Assembly: GCA_910592205.1 (NCBI GenBank)
Contig: CAJVPJ010000381.1
Location: 1 to 26,636, forward strand
Direction of reading: 5' to 3'
DNA from: Paraglomus occultum
Taxonomy: Eukaryota > Glomeromycota > Glomeromycetes > Paraglomerales > Paraglomeraceae
DNA length: 26,636 nt
Within the stretch, counting starts at the first letter, position 1. The number at the start of each line of letters is the position of its first letter. Under the pieces are notes generated by a model. That model was not told the origin of the DNA and did no database searches. It saw nothing but the letters and a program-made list of their open reading frames with translations. The position numbers and the translations under genes are program-made. This document shows, piece by piece, positions 1 through 10,284 of the stretch.

Positions 1-63
1 ATGCTTACTGCGAGTTTACTAATTCTTATTGTGTTACTAACCTTTTGGTTTCTGTATTGTTAG

Positions 64-235
64 CAACGAGCAGTTCACGCTTTCCGTGACAGTCAGCGCG
101 GGTTTCAGTATGTGCTGGGGATGAAACCGAATTGTTGTATCAAATGCTTCCCTGTGTCTATGGGCCACCCAAAAAGAGGTACAATTTTCTGTATGTTTGG
201 GCACCGTCAACTGATGTCATGCATATATTGATGTA
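64..235 (+). CDS. putative terminal exon of a gene truncated by the window edge
   Basis: The first 63 bases look like the 3' end of a spliceosomal intron. They hold a perfect TACTAAC branch site near position 35, a T-rich tract and an acceptor TAG at 61-63. The open frame that follows starts QRAVHAFRDSQRGFQYVLGM, is rich in Cys (CCIKCFP) and ends at a TGA at 233-235. A GTATGT at 191-196 could be a further donor, so this may be an internal exon instead. I do not recognise the product, and the upstream part lies outside the window. Confidence 0.3.
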
Positions 236-374
236 ATCAGATCAAAGATAAAGTAACCAGGTGACTGCTAATTAGATATAGATTGGAAAGAAAATAGAGT
301 AAAGAAGAGATAAATACAATTTATCTGAGAAAATCGAAAGTTAAATAAAAAGCTATGAAGCAATAAAATTATAG
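236..374. other. AT-rich gap before the Mollicutes-like insert
   Basis: This is AT-rich sequence with no convincing coding frame. It separates the putative terminal exon from the inverted repeat that opens the Mollicutes-like segment. Confidence 0.4.
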
Positions 375-394
375 ATATAGGATTACCCGTATAT
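375..394 (+). repeat. left copy of a 20-bp imperfect inverted repeat flanking the Mollicutes-like insert
   Basis: ATATAGGATTACC (375-387) is followed by two mismatched bases and TATAT. The reverse complement of the same string lies at 2703-2722, with the 13-base core exact and 18 of 20 positions matching. The match stops abruptly on the outer side at 375 and 2722, as expected for element ends. No target-site duplication is visible outside. It could instead be a promoter element shared by two endobacterial genes that face each other. Confidence 0.55.
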
Positions 395-399
395 GGAAA

Positions 400-2410
400 A
401 TGAACTATAATGGTTCGACTGAATATGAAAAAGCCATGCGCTTCTTGGAGATAGGTTGCAATTTAAGAATGGCAAGAGTTTAGATAAACCTTATACTATG
501 TATTGACGAGGAGCTGATGCCAGTATTATTGGAAAAAATTATGTTCTAGATGGTGGAAGTGCAAGTATTCTTAAAGTTCCTTTTGATTTTGAAGAAAAGC
601 ACTTAACTTGGGCAAATGGTCAAATACCCGAATTTTTTTGACAGGTTTATGATAAAGATGGTGCAATTACTTGAGGAGTTTATGATGAAGTAATGGGTGA
701 AGATGGTATTGCAGGTAGTGAAAAAATTCGCAAAGAAGAAATTACTGTTTATGAGAAAAAATTAAGTAGTGAACATCATCAATGTTTCATCGCTTTATTC
801 TTAGAAGTAATTATAGGAGTTATGTTAAGAGTTTAGTCAAAAATGGCACAGATGCCACTGGAAAAAAATGATTAAAGATGATAAATATAATTTAGTTGAA
901 AAAGAATTGGACAGAGTTGCTAATAATAAATAAAGTGCTATGAAATCTCTTGCAATTTTCAGAGATAGTGCAAGAGCAGTGGAAATTGATGAGCCAAAAA
1001 AAAAGAGCAATTGGTTTTAATTCAAATCAGATAAAATGGCTTGCTACTAAATATAAAAAAAATTAACAAAATTACTGATTCAATAATTAATTTATGAAAT
1101 GAATGAGCAACAGATGCTGATACTGTATTGGAGAATTTAAAAGGAGAAAGTGCTAAGTTAGGTAAGAAAGTTGATGAATTAAGAGAAATTAGTGCTAAAC
1201 AAATCAAAGTCAATGATGAAAAACAAGCTGCAGAGAAATTAAAGGAAGACACTAAAAAATTACGGGTAAGTGGTTTAATTACTCAATTCAAGACCTTTCA
1301 GGATAAGCCAGGCAAAAGAAGTTATCGAGAATTATTATTTGTGCACAATATTTTGGGCTGGATTAAAAAGTGAGAAGTTTTAAAAAGTGAGAAGTTTTAA
1401 AAACTGATGCTACTTTTAATCCTAATGTGGAGATAGCCGCTTTAGATGCCGCGGAAACCATTAATCAAGATAAACTAGTTAAATATAAAAATCGAGTCAA
1501 ACATGGTACTCATTTTACTGAACGATTAGAAAAATGAAAAAATGTTGATGGTAAATACTTTAATGAAGAAGCAGTAAGAAATTATTTAAGCAGTATCAAA
1601 GATGCTTTGGAATCAGTAGAACGTAGTTTAGATCCAGTGGAAAAAAATGAATTAGATCAAATTGATCAATATCTTAAGCATGGTCCAGTTCCCTTCGAAA
1701 GGAGAATTCTACCCATGGAATTGAAAGCAGCCTTAGGAGTGAAAACTAATGTGTTTCAGGATTTAACTAAAAAATGAATCAATTATTCCCAAAATATTGA
1801 TTTTAAAATCAGGGCTGATAAAATTAAAGAACTGGCTGATAAAGTTAATAAAACCAGATCTAAAATCGAAGCTCTAGTAATTGACTGTTGTAAAAAAACT
1901 CTTTCTAAAAAACCTGAATTAATAGATGATACTTATAATCTTCCAAATGCCAATGTACAATGCCAACAATCGAGATTGATTAGATTGATTCTTTACCCAA
2001 GACCCTGAAATAGTGGGGGAAACAATTGCTGTACAGGAAATCAAAGCAGATAGTAATCTCAAAAAACAAATCCTGAAAGAGATGGAAGATTATAAAGATG
2101 GTGACAAAAGGCTAGATAAATCTAAATATTAATATGGGGATGGGAAAGAATTTACTGAAGAAGGAATTGTTAAGTATTATGCAGAAAAGTTAGGTGGACA
2201 AAATCATGCTAAGAAGCGATATGAAAAGCCTTCTGAGGATAATAAACAAGAAGGTTTCTGAAGAATTAATAATCCTTCTGCTTGAGTGGAGGAATTCTTT
2301 TAGTACTAAGTAGTCTTGGTTGAGCCATCTGGAAAAGAAAACTCCTGGCTCAATGATGAAACTCCCCTGCTGAACTAGAAGAAGAGGATGAGGATGAGGA
2401 GGATGATTAA
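400..2410 (+). pseudogene. decayed Mollicutes-type membrane-anchored protein gene using TGA for Trp
   Basis: With the standard code this region is closed in every frame. Read with code 4 it becomes one nearly continuous protein of about 670 residues. In-frame TGA codons lie at 420, 426, 504, 639, 672, 869, 1095, 1104, 1388, 1535, 1775, 2259, 2321, 2354 and 2357, against about five TGG. They give natural contexts such as FFWQVYDK, LWNEWATDAD, TKKWINYS and LAQWWNSP. The middle part (about 1128-1265) is lysine/glutamate-rich and probably coiled coil. The end has a hydrophobic segment (SGGILLVLSSLGWAIW, about 2285-2332), basic residues and an acidic tail ending at TAA 2408-2410, which suggests a C-terminal membrane anchor. 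The frame changes near 785, 875, 1020, 1398, 1980 and 2273, and TAA stops occur at 931 and 2130. The gene is therefore dead. No ribosome binding site was found and I do not recognise the family. I infer transfer from a Mollicutes-related endobacterium. Confidence 0.75.
1365..1398 (+). repeat. 17-bp perfect tandem duplication that breaks the reading frame
   Basis: AAAAAGTGAGAAGTTTT occurs at 1365-1381 and again at 1382-1398. Seventeen is not a multiple of three, so the upstream frame (ending GWIKK) runs into TAA at 1398. The downstream frame continues cleanly from the second copy (TGA at 1388 read as Trp, then EVLKTDATF). Confidence 0.85.
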
Positions 2411-2425
2411 TAATAATTTGATTGT

Positions 2426-2662
2426 TTATTCTGCCAGTCTTTTTTTCTTTTTTGGTTCATCATGTGTTAGTGTCAGTGTTAATGCTCGTTTATTAATTAT
2501 AATTTTCTTTTCCTCTTGATAAATTTCATAAGTAATTTTTTCTTGATCTAGATACTCCTGGAGAGTTTGGGTATCATTGATTTTAAAAACGTATGGAGCA
2601 ATTTTTTCTCCTTGAACTTTTTTCAGAATACTTCTAATAGTGCTGTAATTCTTTGGTTCCAT
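2426..2662 (-). CDS. small lysine-rich ORF convergent with the Mollicutes-like pseudogene
   Basis: This is an intact 78-residue frame from an ATG at 2662, inside the segment bounded by the inverted repeats. Its stop lies 16 bases from the stop of the decayed + strand gene, so the two are tail to tail. It contains no Trp, so the code cannot be tested here, but its Lys/Ile/Glu-rich composition matches the neighbouring endobacterial-type gene. Predicted content is a mixed helical start (MEPKNYSTIRSILKKV), a charged centre and a C-terminal basic stretch, EPKKKKRLAE. No Shine-Dalgarno sequence is evident. No known family recognised. It may be a surviving endobacterial gene that is not expressed in its present setting. 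Confidence 0.45.
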   Translation of the reverse strand: MEPKNYSTIRSILKKVQGEKIAPYVFKINDTQTLQEYLDQEKITYEIYQEEKKIIINKRALTLTLTHDEPKKKKRLAE

Positions 2663-2702
2663 GGTGGATTTAATGTAAATTAGTTTTATATATTTTATTT
2701 TT

Positions 2703-2722
2703 ATATAAAGGTAATCCTATAT
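2703..2722 (-). repeat. right copy of the 20-bp imperfect inverted repeat
   Basis: GGTAATCCTATAT at 2710-2722 is the exact reverse complement of 375-387, and ATATA at 2703-2707 pairs with the left copy's TATAT. It sits about 40 bases upstream of the start of the small - strand ORF. The left copy sits about 5 bases upstream of a possible ATG at 400. Confidence 0.55.
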
Positions 2723-3975
2723 TGCTCCTGTTATGGTTTATATTCCTCACCTTCTGGTATAATAAAGTGAGAATTAAAATTAACAACTCCATAAGTTATG
2801 AATGAGCACTATTATTCTTTTCAAAATATCATTATAATTAGTCAAATTAGTCAAATTAAGAAATTATTATTATAGCAAGTTTGGCAGGTTGTAAATTAGG
2901 TTGCACCCAGATGTACTCAAACAGCAAATGATAATAAGATAGTCTGAAGGCATTCCACCAGTTTTCGACCCCTAGGGTTTTATGGATGTCAATGGATGCC
3001 TCTTATATATATTTTTAATGACTATAGAAATCGGTGCCTATATTAATGTAAAACACATAGCAAATTAGGGTTACCTCTTGTTCTTTAGTTAAGATCGAGT
3101 CCACCCATATTAATATGTGATCAATAAAGGACTCAAAATTTCATTAGTCAAATTAGTTAACTTTCAGCCACACAAGCCTCTTATTTAAGAATGTTCACTT
3201 TGTTTGGTTTTGTTGCAGTCTGCCCCAGATAATACAGAAAAACATGATGTGAGAAAATCTAAATTTAACAATCAGATCCAATGCACCCAAATGTAAATAC
3301 GTAGTTAGCTTGATATCTAGCAATAATGATTGGCGTGGGATATATAATAAAGAAGACGCTTGATGGGTACTTTATCAGTACAGAAATTAGTTGGGGAATG
3401 GTTTATTCATATGAGCGTGCTTATAAATAGATTCACATTGCAGATATCAATTTTTAGTCTACGCTTCGCATTTAACATCTCGGCGAAATATTTCTCGATA
3501 AGTCGGATGACATATATAAATTCTCGTTAAGTGTTAGCCAGCCACCAGCCAGCCAGACAGCCAGACAGCCTACTCTGTAATATACCGCGGTCGGATCCCA
3601 CGTGATTGTGTAAGTAGTTTTACAACGATTCGAACACTGGACAGTTTTACAAAAAAGTGCCTGATTTTCGATTATTTGTATTTTATGTTACTTCATAGTA
3701 TTATCAGAATTATACAGGTTTAATTTTAAATTATAAATTACTGTTTTATTATTGAGCTATATTAAGAGTGAGTTCTGACTTATAACATGATGTCAAAGTT
3801 GATATTACGCGAGGGTCAGGGTCAGGGTCAGGAATTCGTCTTGTAACCAATATTGCCAATAGGGTATTGTAATAGTGTTGTCTGGCCGTAAGACGAATAA
3901 GAAAGTAAAAAAGTGCTTAATGTTTATCGTTTTGCCCTTCGATTAAACGATCGTTGTGGCTCATCATTCTTGATG
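2723..3975. other. gene-poor AT-rich spacer with short simple repeats
   Basis: I see no coding frame here. It contains a short AGTCAAATT-type repeat (about 2837-2858, echoed near 3146). A CAGCCAGA-type minisatellite lies at 3541-3570 and three copies of GGGTCA at 3813-3830. The three-copy run is too short to call telomeric. Confidence 0.5.
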
Positions 3976-4268
3976 TTACAAGCCCATCTCATTAATTTTA
4001 TCCAACATAGACACGCAATACCAGGCGAAACTGTACGAGTCAGTAGCTAAATTGTCAGGAAGAGATTCACGGTTTCGCGTGCTATCTTTTTCAAGACCCC
4101 TCAAGAAGCTTACCTATTACCAAAGCAATCTGATGTAGTGAGACTTCCGAGAAGGCCTGAATGGTAAACTCGCGACTCTGGTACGTAGAACTTCTCCACA
4201 TTCACATGATTCAATGCGATCTGTATTCTTCTCGCCAGCCAATCCCATATCTCGAACCCACAATGCAT
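3976..4268 (-). CDS. short two-exon ORF of unknown function
   Basis: The proposed exons are 4268-4114 and 4030-3976, joined across an 83-base intron. The intron has donor GTAAGC, a branch-like TACTGACTC and acceptor CAG. The phase agrees: exon one leaves AG, exon two supplies T to make Ser. The joined product is 69 residues. It begins MHCGFEIWDWLARRIQ, contains EKFYVPESRVYHSGLLGS and ends FAWYCVSMLDKINEMGL. The ATG follows a good acceptor-like CACCACAG, so there may be an upstream exon that I cannot locate. The upstream 240 bases are very AT-rich, and a head-to-head centrin gene follows. Not recognised; it could be a gene fragment. Confidence 0.35.
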
Positions 4269-4505
4269 CTGTGGTGTAACAACACTCATACATTGAATTA
4301 CGCACAGTCGATTATTTAGTAGAGATTAAGTATATATATCTTAATATTAATATGCTTCGGCGTTTTTTATGATTTGGCCAAGCCACAGTAATAAAGTAGA
4401 AAAATAGAGAAAGAATCGTAACAAAAAGTTATAGAAAAAATTTTTTTTTAGATAATCATAGAACTCAAAAAAAATTGGCAGACAATCTCCCAAAATTATC
4501 ATACA

Positions 4506-5614
4506 ATGTTAAACGAGAGGTAACGGTTTTAACAGTTATAGCTGCCTGTCTTTATATCAATTCTTTCGTGACTACCAATTCTCTTATGTGACCTTAGTGT
4601 ATCCGCACATCCACAAGCAACCAATTCACACAATAAGAAAAAACAGCGAAACTATCCAAACCAAAGCGTTCAGCAGTCACCACAGATATCTGACGAGCAA
4701 CGCCATGAGATTAAAGAAGCATTTGAATTGTTTGATACGGATCAAGATAGCGCACTGGATTATCATGAACTAAAGGTTTGAAAGATCAATTAAAGAGAAT
4801 GTGTGCCTTCCATTTAACCGTTTACGGTGTTTGTCGTGAATTGGGTCACATATATGGGTTTACCTAGGCTCTGTCGGTGCTTTCCAAGTTCATTATAAGG
4901 AGATGCGAATATATTTAACACTGTTTATTACTCTTCCTTTAAAAAGAATGCAATGAGAGCACTGGGATTCGATGAGAAAAAGGCAGATGTTCTCAGATTG
5001 CTAAAAGAATACGACAGAAACAATGAGGGGCTAATGGTATTCGAAGACTTTAATAAAGTCAGTGAGTATTCTAACCAAGAAAGTTTTGAATAAAAAAAAA
5101 GAGATACATCTACGTTTTTCAATTTGTGATTTCCCTTGCAGCGCTCTCCTCCATGCTAGTATCTGCTTGTCTTTTCACAATTACTGATTGTTAACCCGCT
5201 CTTTGATCTAGTGTCTGAACGGATAGCGGCTCGGTCGCCGTTAGAAGAAATTCGTCGGGCATTTGAATTATTTGATGACGATAATACTGGCAAAATATCA
5301 TTAAGAAATCTACGGAGGGTGGCTAGAGAACTAGGAGAGAATATTGATGACGAGGAATTGAAGGCCATGTTGGACGAGTTCGATTTGGATGAAGATGGAG
5401 AAAGTATCCTTTTTGTCTGATCGGTGGATAAGCGTGGTGGAGAAGGGAGCTGTCGATAGACGAGAATTTACGGTGTTGGTGAAATCACTTTGTAGAAACA
5501 ACAGAGCTCATCTGTGAAATTCGATCCCGAAGGTCAATTGTCCTGAGCTGCTTGAAAATTTCTTTTGTAGTAAACGAAGAAGAATTTATCAGGATCATGA
5601 CCGATGATAGTTAA
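4506..5614 (+). CDS. CDC31: centrin, Cdc31 type (EF-hand calcium-binding protein)
   Basis: Centrins are calmodulin-like Ca2+ sensors of the spindle pole body/centrosome. Fungal Cdc31 also serves the TREX-2 mRNA export complex at nuclear pores. The proposed exons are 4506-4519, 4598-4775, 4947-5061, 5212-5403 and 5571-5614, all in phase, giving 180 residues. The EF-hand loops are at residues 51-62 ([12 protein letters not shown]), 87-98 ([12 protein letters not shown]), 124-135 ([12 protein letters not shown]) and 160-171 (DLDEDGEINEEE). The [11 protein letters not shown] linker and the ending [12 protein letters not shown] match yeast Cdc31 better than calmodulin or vertebrate centrin. Loop 2 lacks acidic residues at positions 3 and 12 (Asn and Asp), and loop 3 ends in Asn, so loops 1 and 4 probably bind best. 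The 14-base first exon (MLNE) is the least certain part; no in-frame ATG exists in exon two. The second donor is an atypical GTTTGA. Confidence 0.88.
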
Positions 5615-6565
5615 AGGATTTTTCTCATTGCATCTAAGACAAGATAGTAGAGCCTAAGTCGGAAGATCGTACAGGTAGAGCTTTGATTAAATTTAACCGG
5701 GAGCCCATTGACGCTCTGTCATATGTGTATTCCCTTCCTGTTATGTGCATCGGCAGCTCTTACTACTGTCATAACCATCTAATTACCGCTGCGTTTTCTT
5801 ATCATTTTTAAACTTCTCGTTCACGTAAACTACAACACGGAAGATCAAAATTATATATAGTAAAGTATAGAATTTATCTGGTTGGGAATATTTTGATAGC
5901 GCAGAGTTTTCGAAAAAAAAAAGGTATTCAATAGACCATTAAACAGTTGTGGGAATTAAGATTCGGGGATAATAATCCCTGATGTTTATATTATTACAAA
6001 ATGGGGTAAATAAAATGAATAACGTACCGCATGAGATACCGGTCTGTCTCCTGCACTCGACATTATGGAGTTTGCAATTGCGAGATATATTGCTAGTTCT
6101 GATTTCTATAACGTCTGTACATACAGATTGTTGAGATAAGCCAAAAGATGTAAAATCTTTATTGACAAACTACATGAATTCAACAAGTCAGATTTATAAT
6201 GGGTGGGATTTACTCATACACTCGATGGACAAAAGTTTGAATCCATGACAATCCATGACAGTTATTTCAGAAATTTTACTAAACCAAATATTAATAGAAT
6301 TCATGAAAGTATACTTTTCTTCTATTTATTCGTTACGACTGTATTTCGTTAAAATTGCAAGACTAAAAGTTGCGCAATACCAACCATTTTATTTAGTATG
6401 CTGAAAAGGAAATTTGAAAACTTTTCATTATTGTTGGCCAACCATTATTTAGCAACAATTTTCGAGGCGTCTATCAATCAAATTTAACGCGTATTTAACA
6501 GAATTTGTTGCCATATTGCTTTAACAAAGTCTCCGACTCGCGTAGACTCGCAACCACTTCTTCTT
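5615..6565. other. centrin 3' flank and gene-free spacer
   Basis: AT-rich sequence without a convincing open frame. An imperfect 10-11 base duplication (AATCCATGAC) lies near 6240. No clear AATAAA was found directly after the centrin stop. Confidence 0.45.
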
Positions 6566-7139
6566 TTGCTTATGAGTTTCCATAACGTCGTATAGTAGTT
6601 TTAACAGTTCCAACGGGAAGATTGAGCAGTTTGCTCATGTTTTGCATTGTAGGACCGTCCACCCTATTCTTTGAGCTCGCTCGGCTATTAATTTTCGTAA
6701 TTCTTCTCGCCATGATCTTTTCTCTCCTTTTCTACTACCACCCAAGATGCTATCAATTGCAAGGTTCTGGGTTTGGGATTTATTCTCTGTTTGTAAAAGT
6801 TCTCCACTGTGGGAGCTCCAATGCTACCTTTTCCAAGATCTTTGATCTCATTCTTAACCTTGAGATACATTTTGGACATACTGATGCTATCCAATTTTCT
6901 CTTGCATCAAACCCATTATTATTCCAGACCGTTAGAACATTTTCTTCATACAATTTGGTTGGTTCAAGCATTTGATGTTTTTTGTGTGGTTTGAGCAATT
7001 TGCAGAGGCTTTTTTTATTAACATTGAGTTTGTCAACTACCACATTATGTGCAGCAGTTTGTTGGTGGTTATTGATATGTGAAAGAAGCATGCAATAGTC
7101 AAAATTACATGTAAACTGTTCTTGGTTGTGAGCACACAA
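6566..7139 (-). pseudogene. broken coding relic with a helix-turn-helix-like segment, possibly transposase
   Basis: Overlapping - strand frames run through this segment without a single intact gene. The upstream frame (7139-6780) reads VVDKLNVNKKSLCKLLKP and DARENWIASVCPKCISRL. It overlaps a second frame (6894-6688) in another phase. Further down, a frame starting at about 6709 reads MQNMSKLLNLPVGTVKTTI. That has the spacing of a helix-turn-helix like the N-terminal DNA-binding domain of Tc1/mariner transposases, and it ends in a stop. I saw no DDE catalytic region and no terminal inverted repeats. Transposon remnant is an inference from this one motif; another DNA-binding gene is possible. 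Confidence 0.3.
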
Positions 7140-10100
7140 GCAAGGAAGAGCAAAAGCATGAAAACTTCTGCAACTGTGTAAAGAAATGTCTGCAAATAAA
7201 ATGTGAAAGTCTCTTGTTTAAGACTCTCTACATATTTTCCGTCATAACCCTCTGTATAGTAATAAAGTGCAGCAATGTCTTCTGATTAAAATCTCCAGCT
7301 CAATTGAGTACTACATATTAATAATATACAGTCAACTCTCTCTAAATAAAATGCAATTCCATTTCCCACCCTTCTAAATGCACGGTCGTTATTTCCATGT
7401 AATTTGTATTATTCGTTGCGTTTGATGTATTGGATTCTAATTTGATCACAAAGAGCGATGTTATTATTTTAACGATCGGATAAATTTAATGTCGACAAAG
7501 AAGCCAACCGATAGTTATTGTCAACGATGCTGCAAACGGCTTAGAAACTGTTTGTTTATTTCTGTAGTAACAACAAGAGTCTAAGAGTTGTGTGGAGAAT
7601 TGCATTTGTGTTTAAACGTAATAAAGCGGAGGACGATAGATGATTGTTTAGCACTTTGATTGAATAAACATATCACGATGCGTGCGGCCAATAAAATTCT
7701 CTCTGAAATTAAATCCCTCTCTAAATGCACGTTTTTGGGTCGTGAGTCGAATGTATATATTCGGATAATTTGCTGTAAAGAAGAAAAGATTATGGGACTG
7801 CTTTTTTCGTCATTAACTCTGATCTTTCTAATTTCTCATACTTTATTTTTTTTCCGGCGGAGAAAAGTCACTTTGCATCTGGTAGACATCTCGCGACAAC
7901 TAATATCAATACTGTCATTGGCTTACTTTCGACGAGTTTTGCAAGCCACACATTAGGAACCTTTCACAAAATTTGCATCAATAAATAAAATTGTCAACAT
8001 TATCCACACGTTTGTGCTGGTTATTTAGGTAACGGATGTTGCTGAAGGTGTGAGGGAAGACCATTAAGACAGTGACTTAATTGGTTTTGTGTTTAAAAAG
8101 TCGGTAATATTATAATAAGTAAGAATCTGAGTTTAATTTGAGACATGCTAACGTTCTTTTTTATCGTCTATAAATTTAGCTTATTTTATTAAAAATTACA
8201 TTTTGCCATTAACGAGCTCTTTTAGTACACAAACGTTAATTATAAAATGTGAGATGACAATGTCGGTTAATTATTAGTTATTGAGTTTAATATCTGCGGC
8301 AAACAAAGATAAACTTTACACGATGCGAGACAGTGTACTTATATTTGTCACAAATAATACTGTAATAAGTAATTTATTGTCCACTGTTAAAACAAAAGTA
8401 GAGCCTGTTGCTATTACTATACATTTTAGTTAATCCGTTAATTAATTGGTGTAACAATACAAAATATCACCACGCTTTGGTTTGTCATTGTTTGGCCATT
8501 ATGTAACATTAATTCCTATTTGTTTGTTATACGAAATCACATGAAATCACGGACAGATCAGTACATCGTATTGCCCGAATCCCACATCCAAATTAGATAG
8601 TTGATATTAATATTAATGTAAATGCATCTTTCATACGATTACACGAAAACCAAAAGATCCAAGAGTGATTAATAAAAGTTCAAATTGGTTCCCAATATTT
8701 GAATCACTTGCGGAGAGAAAAAGTCTTGGTAATCTGCGCTTTGTCGTGTAATTACGATTGGAAAAATAAGATTTTACCGTGATCGAACTCTTAGTATTAG
8801 ATTTAAATGGTTAGGAAATTCCGATGATGAACAAAACTTATTCGTGGGTAAACGGGATGTTATTATAACTGTGTTAAAAGTTTTGCATCGAATTTTAGTA
8901 GTCGGCTACTTCAGACGTTGCGACTGTGTCGACTATGAAGAACTCTCAACTTTGGCGTTTCCAACATTAGGCCGATGTCCTACCTTTATCTGTTAAATTT
9001 GATATGATAATACAACGATATCAATCAACCATATTGGATAAAGCTAATCTATAACAAACATGCATGTAGCGTGACTTATAGCTAGATGTATCCTGTCGAT
9101 TTTGACAATAGTTCACACAACATATTGATATTGACAACCGAAGAAGGTAACCAATATCCTACTTAGTATAGTATGCCTGGTTTACACGAGTCTAACAAGG
9201 GCCATGATAACAAGGAATGCTATAATAATAGCGATTACAGAAATCCTTAGCTGAACATAGGAATAACACTATATGAGAGATAAGAAACAAGATTAATTAA
9301 TGTCGACAAATTGTCAGATGCGTTTGTTAAGTAACGGTCATAATTGCAAAAATAAATTTATTAATAAGTAAATATCATTTATGTTAAGTAGTAGTAGTCA
9401 CTAGGAAGCTGACTAGCATCTCTTACACACTTGCGGAATCATATTTAATTTTGGAATCGCCAACGAAATTTACAATCAGCATAATGACATATGTAATTAT
9501 GAGAAATAATAATACGGCTTCCGAAAATATATAAAAAATGATAATATAGCATGTTATCCTCTTCAAAAATGAAAAAACGGTTTGAGACTTTGAATTAGTT
9601 AAGGAATCATAATAGTCTATATTTGAATGCATAAATAAATGCACCTACAATGACGCAGCATGTCAAGTCAGGCACTGTATGTCTATCCCGAGGTTGAACA
9701 CGAATCGGCCCATAGACTCTATTCGTTTCATGTATGACGACAGATTGTAAACATATTGTCGCTTATATACTATATTTACCAAACTTAATGTGTATATGCT
9801 ATAAAGCCTTCTTCCTTCATTTTTTCGGTGGTTGAATGCCCACCTACAAGGCCAATATTGGACTCGACAAATTTGTCTAACAATACACGACACGAGAATG
9901 CCGACACTACTATGTACCTTCCAGTCTATTGTCACAAAAAAAGGAATTAGTTTAATGTTACTGTTTTACAAGATATTCAGAGAATCAAAAACATCAAGTT
10001 TGTAGAATACTGAACCGCATGCTACACAAGAAGGAACTTAAAAGATGCATGTACCAAAAAAGGTCATGTCTCATACTTAAATATTCGTGTAATGAAACGT

Positions 10101-10284
10101 ATATACAGTATTAGTATTCCTGAAATATTCCGCTTGATTAAAAGATGTGAGAACATGAAGATCAAATGCTTTATCTTCTTTGAAGATTAAACGTAGCTAC
10201 TTTTCTTATGAATGATGGACAAGCAGAAAGAAATCACACTTTGTTTTCTTGATCAATTTGATGCATAGAATGTCAAAACAGTGC
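7140..10284. other. long AT-rich intergenic region
   Basis: No gene that I can support. The most coding-like stretch is an open + frame at about 8736-8996 (contains VITIGKIRFYRDRTLSIRF, ends in TAA). It has no ATG near its start and could be chance or an old exon. A short Cys-rich frame (YCQRCCKRLRNC) starts at the ATG near 7491. Hydrophobic short frames on - near 9423-9644 look like AT-rich chance ORFs. Confidence 0.45.

Noticed and set aside
1022-1373. Standard-code ORFs (76 aa on -, 81 aa on +) in the Mollicutes-like region
   Set aside because: The + ORF is only the TGA-free part of the longer code-4 reading, and the - ORF is its shadow.
3813-3830. GGGTCA repeats as telomeric sequence
   Set aside because: Only three copies, interstitial, and not the usual fungal TTAGGG unit.
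7660-7956. 98-residue + ORF
   Set aside because: No domain or splice context; composition is typical of chance AT-rich translation, and its start is not an ATG (it begins at a TTG).
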